Shown here piece after piece: positions 59,987-64,000 of a stretch of DNA of 64,000 nucleotides. Where the stretch lies: contig NC_022538.1 of NCBI RefSeq assembly GCF_000968055.1, positions 1,151,499 to 1,215,498 of the forward strand, in the 5' to 3' direction. Position numbers and translations under genes: made by a program. This DNA is from Alteracholeplasma palmae J233. Lineage in GTDB: Bacteria; Bacillota_I; Bacilli_A; Acholeplasmatales; Acholeplasmataceae. Numbering within the stretch: the stretch's first letter is position 1; the number at the start of each line of letters is the position of its first letter. A model generated the notes under the pieces. It was not told the origin of the DNA and did not search any database. It saw only the letters and a list, made by a program, of their open reading frames with translations.

Positions 59987-61130
59987 TAAAATTAGATTTC
60001 ATTTTCTTTTAATTAGTTTAGGTATTTTATGTTTTGTTTTTCTTGGTTTAACTACTGTTGTTTATGTAACAAGTCGAGAAAAAGAGGCTAATGATCGCAC
60101 CTTGATACTTGAACAAATCATCAAAAACCCAGATGATACTAATCTTTCAAAAAGTTTTTATGTGGAAACAATAAATAATAATATTATTTTAACAAAATAC
60201 GATTCTACCTTTTTCAAAATAGAGTCTTTAGAAATAATTACTAAAACTATTTTAAACAACAAAGAAAAAAAAGGTTCTATCGGGAATATCTATTATTTAG
60301 TTAAAGAGTTACCAAATGAATTCTATATAATATCTGCAGTTGATCGTTCTTTTGAAATTGCTAACTTGAGATATCATTTAGTTAACTTAGTGATTATGGA
60401 AGTACTGATTATAGCGCTTTTAGGTACATTTCTATGGTTAGCATCTAAATGGATAGTAAGTCCTCTAGAAACTAGTTTTAAGAGGCAAAAACAATTCATT
60501 TCAGATGCTTCGCATGAACTTAAAACTCCTTTAACAATTATTTCTGCAAGTGCTGAAGTTTTGCGTAATGATTATAAAGATAATACTTGGATTGATTCTA
60601 TAGAAGATCAAATCCAAAGATTAAACGACCTTATCAATCAGTTAATATCTTTATCCATATTAGATGAAAGAACCAATGCAGAACAAATTGAATCTATCAA
60701 TCTATCTAACTTTATTAACCTTAATTTACTCCCTTATGAATCATTAGCTTATGAAAAGAATAAACTTTTTATTTTGGATATTGCTCCTGATGTTATGATT
60801 AAAGGAAATAAAGTTCTTCTAAAACAACTGATTGGAATTTTTATAGATAATGCTTTTAAGTACAGTGATGATAATGGTAGGATTGAGGTAAGTCTTAATA
60901 ATAAAAAACGACCTGAGTTAAAATTTTACAACACTGGATGTGAAATTACTCCTGAGAAAAAAGAGGCTATTTTTGATCGTTTCTATAGAGCTGATGAGTC
61001 TAGAAATTCTTATAAAAAAGGATTTGGATTAGGCTTATCAATTGCTAAAAAAATATGTGATCAATATAATTATCAGTTAAATTTAGAAGCTAAGTACCAT
61101 GAATTTACAAGTTTCGTTATTACTTTTTAA
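59979..61130 (+). CDS. Sensor histidine kinase
   Basis: About 383 residues. N-terminal helix (about 8-30), an extracytoplasmic loop of about 100 residues, second helix (about 138-160), then the dimerisation domain with SDASHELKTPLTII (His site), N box IDNAFKYSDDNG, and G boxes in GFGLGLSIAKKI. The extracellular part matches nothing I can name, so the signal is unknown. Start at ATG 59979, GGAG 7 bases upstream. Confidence 0.93.
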   Translation: MFNKIRFHFLLISLGILCFVFLGLTTVVYVTSREKEANDRTLILEQIIKNPDDTNLSKSFYVETINNNIILTKYDSTFFKIESLEIITKTILNNKEKKGSIGNIYYLVKELPNEFYIISAVDRSFEIANLRYHLVNLVIMEVLIIALLGTFLWLASKWIVSPLETSFKRQKQFISDASHELKTPLTIISASAEVLRNDYKDNTWIDSIEDQIQRLNDLINQLISLSILDERTNAEQIESINLSNFINLNLLPYESLAYEKNKLFILDIAPDVMIKGNKVLLKQLIGIFIDNAFKYSDDNGRIEVSLNNKKRPELKFYNTGCEITPEKKEAIFDRFYRADESRNSYKKGFGLGLSIAKKICDQYNYQLNLEAKYHEFTSFVITF

Positions 61131-61170
61131 AAAAAGACATAATTCCTTATAAAAGAGATTATGTCTTTTT
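61131..61170. terminator. Bidirectional terminator between kinase and glycosyltransferase
   Basis: Thirteen-bp arms AAAAAGACATAAT / ATTATGTCTTTTT around 14 bases serve both converging genes. Confidence 0.85.
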
Positions 61171-62235
61171 TTACTTAATTTTTCTATTCTGCTTACTTCT
61201 TTTAAATTTATTATCTTTATACTCTTGGTATACTTCTTGATATAAGTCAACCCATAGTTTCTTTATATTTTCTCTAGAATAGTAAGTCTTAATCTTATTA
61301 GAGTAATTTTTTGCGATTTCATAATCTTCTGTTTTTTCAGATAATTTACTTAATAATTCGATAAATTTCTCATTACTATCGCCTTGATAGTACTTAAATA
61401 ATATATCTTCATATAAATCTAAGTTTCTTAATAAAAGTGGTGTATTAGTACTGCAGGCTTCTAAGATTGCCATAGGGAATAATTCATTATATGATGGTAC
61501 AAATAAAATATCTGCCATATTATAAATCCCATTCATTTCACTTCTTGGAATAATATCTGTGAATTTAACATTACTTGGAGCATCATCTATAGCTTTCTTA
61601 AATTCTTTGTAGCCATCTGTAATAGCACCAAATGAAAAGCCTCCAACCCAAATAAATTTTAAATGAGGCATTGCTTTAGCAATTTCTAAAAAATCCATTA
61701 CACCTTTTCTGGTTTGGACTTGTCCTACTCCTAGCACAACAAAATCATCTTGTGTGTAATTATATTTACTTCTTATTCCTAATTTTTCTTCACTTGCCAT
61801 CTCATAAAAATTCTTTTCTGAAACAAAATTTGGAATATATTTAATTCTTAATGGGTCTACGCCAAACTCAATTAATTTCTTTGAAAAAATTGGATTGACT
61901 AAGACTAAGTAATCAGATTTTTTATATATTTTTAAAAAATATTGATAAAAGAGTTTCATTAAAAACTTTGGAAGTTTAATAGATCCATCAAAAGTTTCTG
62001 GTAAAAAATGAACATGTGTAATGACAGGCTTACTTGAATACTTAGCAGCAAAGTAATTTCTCGGGTTAACTGTATGTGCGTGAAATAAGTCGTATTTTCC
62101 TTTATTTACGCTAACACTAAATTCTTCTTTACATAATTCATCAATTAAACTTATTTGTTCTAAAGTCGCAGATAAAACACCTTGTCCTTCAATTTTTTCC
62201 CCTACGAAAGACATTCTTATTCTAAAATTTTCCAT
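61171..62235 (-). CDS. GT4-family glycosyltransferase, probable glycolipid synthase
   Basis: 354 residues, GT-B fold. N-terminal GQGVLSATLEQISL, FHAHTVNP, HVHFLPETFDGSIKLPKF; C-terminal sugar-nucleotide site with VGVGQVQTRKG, and the EX7E segment in PSYNELFPMAILEACSTNTP. A basic C-terminal tail (KFKRSKQNRK) may hold it to an anionic membrane. The pattern recalls Acholeplasma diglucosyl-diacylglycerol synthase, but acceptor and linkage are inferred. A palindrome sits in its promoter. Confidence 0.75.
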   Translation of the reverse strand: MENFRIRMSFVGEKIEGQGVLSATLEQISLIDELCKEEFSVSVNKGKYDLFHAHTVNPRNYFAAKYSSKPVITHVHFLPETFDGSIKLPKFLMKLFYQYFLKIYKKSDYLVLVNPIFSKKLIEFGVDPLRIKYIPNFVSEKNFYEMASEEKLGIRSKYNYTQDDFVVLGVGQVQTRKGVMDFLEIAKAMPHLKFIWVGGFSFGAITDGYKEFKKAIDDAPSNVKFTDIIPRSEMNGIYNMADILFVPSYNELFPMAILEACSTNTPLLLRNLDLYEDILFKYYQGDSNEKFIELLSKLSEKTEDYEIAKNYSNKIKTYYSRENIKKLWVDLYQEVYQEYKDNKFKRSKQNRKIK

Positions 62236-62281
62236 ATTGTTAATCTCACCTTTTCATAAATACAAATAAAACAGCACTCTT

Positions 62282-62310
62282 ATTATATACGAAATCAGTA
62301 TATTTGTCTA
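62282..62310 (-). promoter_or_regulatory. Glycosyltransferase promoter with palindrome in the spacer
   Basis: Minus strand TAGACA (62305-62310), 17-base spacer, TATAAT (62282-62287). The spacer holds ATATAC-N7-GTATAT (62285-62303), a perfect inverted repeat that could be an operator. Confidence 0.6.
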
Positions 62311-62349
62311 TCTTTAGATTTTAATACACTGACTCTTAATTATAAAAAA

Positions 62350-64000
62350 GGGACTGTAACGAAATAAAAGTAACAGTCTATAAAACAAAAAAGCCGCTCT
62401 AGAATCCTAGGGCGGTTTTTTGGTATAATTATAGTATGCAAACACAACAAAATATACAACATAATTTTAACCCAAAACAGTTAAAATTACCACTACAATT
62501 AGACATAAAAATTCCTTTTGATAGTGAAGTTCGTACATTTGATGAAGTATTTAGAAAATTGGAGATAAAAAAATACTTAAATAGCTCAAAAGACCCAAGA
62601 GGTCGTATGGGTTATAATCCGGTTCAAATGTTAAAACTGATCATGTTTTGTCAAATGGAAAAGATTCAATCTTTAAGAGATATGGCAAAAGCTGCTAGAA
62701 ATGATATTAGAATCATGTGGCTTACAGATGAATTAATGCCAAGTCATCAAACAATAAAAACCTTTATGGATAAATACTTAGTTAAAGGAATAGATGAAAT
62801 CTTTTATGAACTAAGTAAGTACTTAATAAAAAAAGAATCTATTGATACAGATAAATTATATATAGATGGTACTAAAATAGAATCGGTGGCTAATAAATAT
62901 AGTTTTACATGGCGTGGTTCTATTGAAAAGTTTAGAGATAAGTTATATAAAAAAATAACCAAACAGATAGAATCCTTAAATAAAAGATATGAAGACTCAG
63001 ATATCTTCTTTCCAATACATGAAACATATAACACTGATAATTTAAATAGCATCAAAGACTTTCTACTTAATGAGATAGATAGGGAATTAATAGAGTTTAA
63101 ATATGGTAAAGGTCAAAGAAAAACTACTTTACAAAGAGATTATGAACATATCTTAGAATATTTAGCTAAACTTGTAGAGTATGAAAGACATTTAAAGATT
63201 ATGGGTAATGATAGAAACTCATATGCTAAAACAGATATAGACGCGACTTTTATGCATATGAAAGAAGATCATATGCGTAATAGTCAATTAAAACCAGGGT
63301 ATAATATACAAATTGGTGTATCAAATGAATATATCCTACATCTAGATATCTATAAAGAACGTAGTGATTATAAAACTTTGATTCCTTTTTTAGAAGGATT
63401 TAAGAAAAGTTATGACTTCTATCCAAAATATCCAGTAGCGGATGCTGGATATGGTGGATTAACGAATTATCGTTATTTAAAACTAAACGATATGGAGCTT
63501 TATCAAAAATATGCAATGTATGCTAAAGATACGCATGACAAAAAAAGAATGAAAGATCCATATTTTCCATTTAACCTTACTAAATCAGGTAATGATTATT
63601 TAACACCTAATGGAGATACTTTAAAGTATCTCTATAGAAATAATCGAGGTAATGATGTATATGAATTACCAAATGGTAAGCGTAAAGAGATTAATGATGA
63701 AAATCTTACATATCAAAAAGAGGTGATTAAAAATCTAACATCACCATTAGGGATTGAATTAAGAGTTCAAAGGTCAATTCAAGTTGAAGGTGCTTTTGGA
63801 GTGATTAAAGAAGCATTTAAAGTAAGAAGATTTAGACGAAGATTAACTCATAATGTTAAAATGGAGTTTTATTTAACAGCTATTGGATATAATTTAAGAA
63901 AATATCATAATAAAAAGTATAGAATAACAGAATAGATATCCACAATAAACTTAAGATTTTAATAGAATCTTCTTTTATCATGCTTAAAAATAGATGTTTT
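62350..64000 (+). mobile_element. IS1182-like insertion sequence, copy 3 (cut by window end)
   Basis: Same left end, terminator (62387-62421) and -10 (62424-62429) as copies 1 and 2. The right end lies outside, expected near 64092. From 63632 onward the sequence differs from copies 1 and 2 at many third codon positions and beyond the stop. Confidence 0.93.
62436..63935 (+). CDS. IS1182-family-like transposase, copy 3
   Basis: 499 residues, intact, and the same protein as copy 2. The nucleotide changes in its last 300 bases are all synonymous, indicating that the donor of this stretch was under selection for function. Leaderless start as in copy 1. Confidence 0.95.
   Translation: MQTQQNIQHNFNPKQLKLPLQLDIKIPFDSEVRTFDEVFRKLEIKKYLNSSKDPRGRMGYNPVQMLKLIMFCQMEKIQSLRDMAKAARNDIRIMWLTDELMPSHQTIKTFMDKYLVKGIDEIFYELSKYLIKKESIDTDKLYIDGTKIESVANKYSFTWRGSIEKFRDKLYKKITKQIESLNKRYEDSDIFFPIHETYNTDNLNSIKDFLLNEIDRELIEFKYGKGQRKTTLQRDYEHILEYLAKLVEYERHLKIMGNDRNSYAKTDIDATFMHMKEDHMRNSQLKPGYNIQIGVSNEYILHLDIYKERSDYKTLIPFLEGFKKSYDFYPKYPVADAGYGGLTNYRYLKLNDMELYQKYAMYAKDTHDKKRMKDPYFPFNLTKSGNDYLTPNGDTLKYLYRNNRGNDVYELPNGKRKEINDENLTYQKEVIKNLTSPLGIELRVQRSIQVEGAFGVIKEAFKVRRFRRRLTHNVKMEFYLTAIGYNLRKYHNKKYRITE

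Noticed and set aside
1-64000. CRISPR array, prophage or restriction system
   Set aside because: No regularly spaced repeats, cas genes, phage structural genes or methylase/endonuclease genes were found in the window.
1-64000. Genetic code 4 (TGA as Trp)
   Set aside because: Several intact genes end in TGA at ATGA junctions, and conserved Trp positions use TGG.

Overview
The window looks like chromosomal DNA of an Acholeplasma-like mollicute. It is very AT-rich and densely packed. TGA is used as a stop codon, for example at the ATGA overlaps that end the genes at 16052, 25197 and 33598. That excludes the Mycoplasma/Spiroplasma code, where TGA means Trp. A complete type II fatty-acid synthesis operon, carotenoid genes, a glycolipid-type glycosyltransferase and cardiolipin synthase fit the acholeplasmas, which do not need sterol. 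The genus is an inference; no rRNA is present.

Layout. 1-6.6 kb: a truncated DEAD-box helicase gene, a PatB/MalY-type C-S lyase, IS copy 1, an M13 peptidase (pepO) and a cold-shock protein. 6.7-10.9 kb: one overlapping operon, marR - crtN - crtM - SEC59/VTE5-like kinase - DUF92 (VTE6-like) protein, behind a promoter with a palindrome in it. 11.1-12.2 kb: two small membrane proteins of unknown function, one interrupted by a frameshift. 12.2-21.6 kb: an RNA methyltransferase, ackA, trhA, trmL, a MATE exporter, pncB, cls and a PTS-IIC-like protein. 21.7-27.9 kb: tRNA-Leu, argS, a thioredoxin-like protein without cysteine, nfo, a second DEAD-box helicase, dinB and a small membrane protein. 27.9-32.2 kb: nusB-xseA-xseB-tlyA-recN. 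32.2-43.3 kb: two polyamine-type ABC transporter operons separated by IS copy 2 and a formate/nitrite-type channel. In the second operon PotC and PotD are fused. 43.3-45.9 kb: degV with a DUF1836 gene, and a YumC-type reductase. 45.9-55.9 kb: acpP-accBCDA-fabH-fabK-fabD-fabG-fabF-fabZ-birA-bioY. 56-62.2 kb: a GlsB-like protein, a CDF transporter, an acetate transporter, a CofE-like protein, an OmpR/HK two-component system and a GT4 glycosyltransferase. From 62.35 kb: IS copy 3, running off the end.

How it fits together. Much of the window serves the membrane: acyl chains (FASII plus biotin uptake and ligation), phospholipid (cls), a probable glycolipid (GT4), carotenoid (crtMN) and fatty-acid handling (DegV/FakB family). 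The most striking system is the carotenoid operon. It carries two consecutive membrane-kinase homologues that in plants phosphorylate phytol and phytyl phosphate, which suggests prenyl diphosphates made from prenol alcohols. Other leads are the PotCD fusion that keeps a full internal start and lipoprotein signal, three repeated palindromes in the leader of the first pot operon, a FabT-like palindrome at the FASII promoter, and an IS1182-like element with terminators facing in from both ends and an apparently leaderless transposase gene.

Many promoters here carry an extended -10 (TG, one base, then a TATAAT-like hexamer), and intrinsic terminators often abut the next promoter. All functions come from reading motifs by eye; no database search was run.
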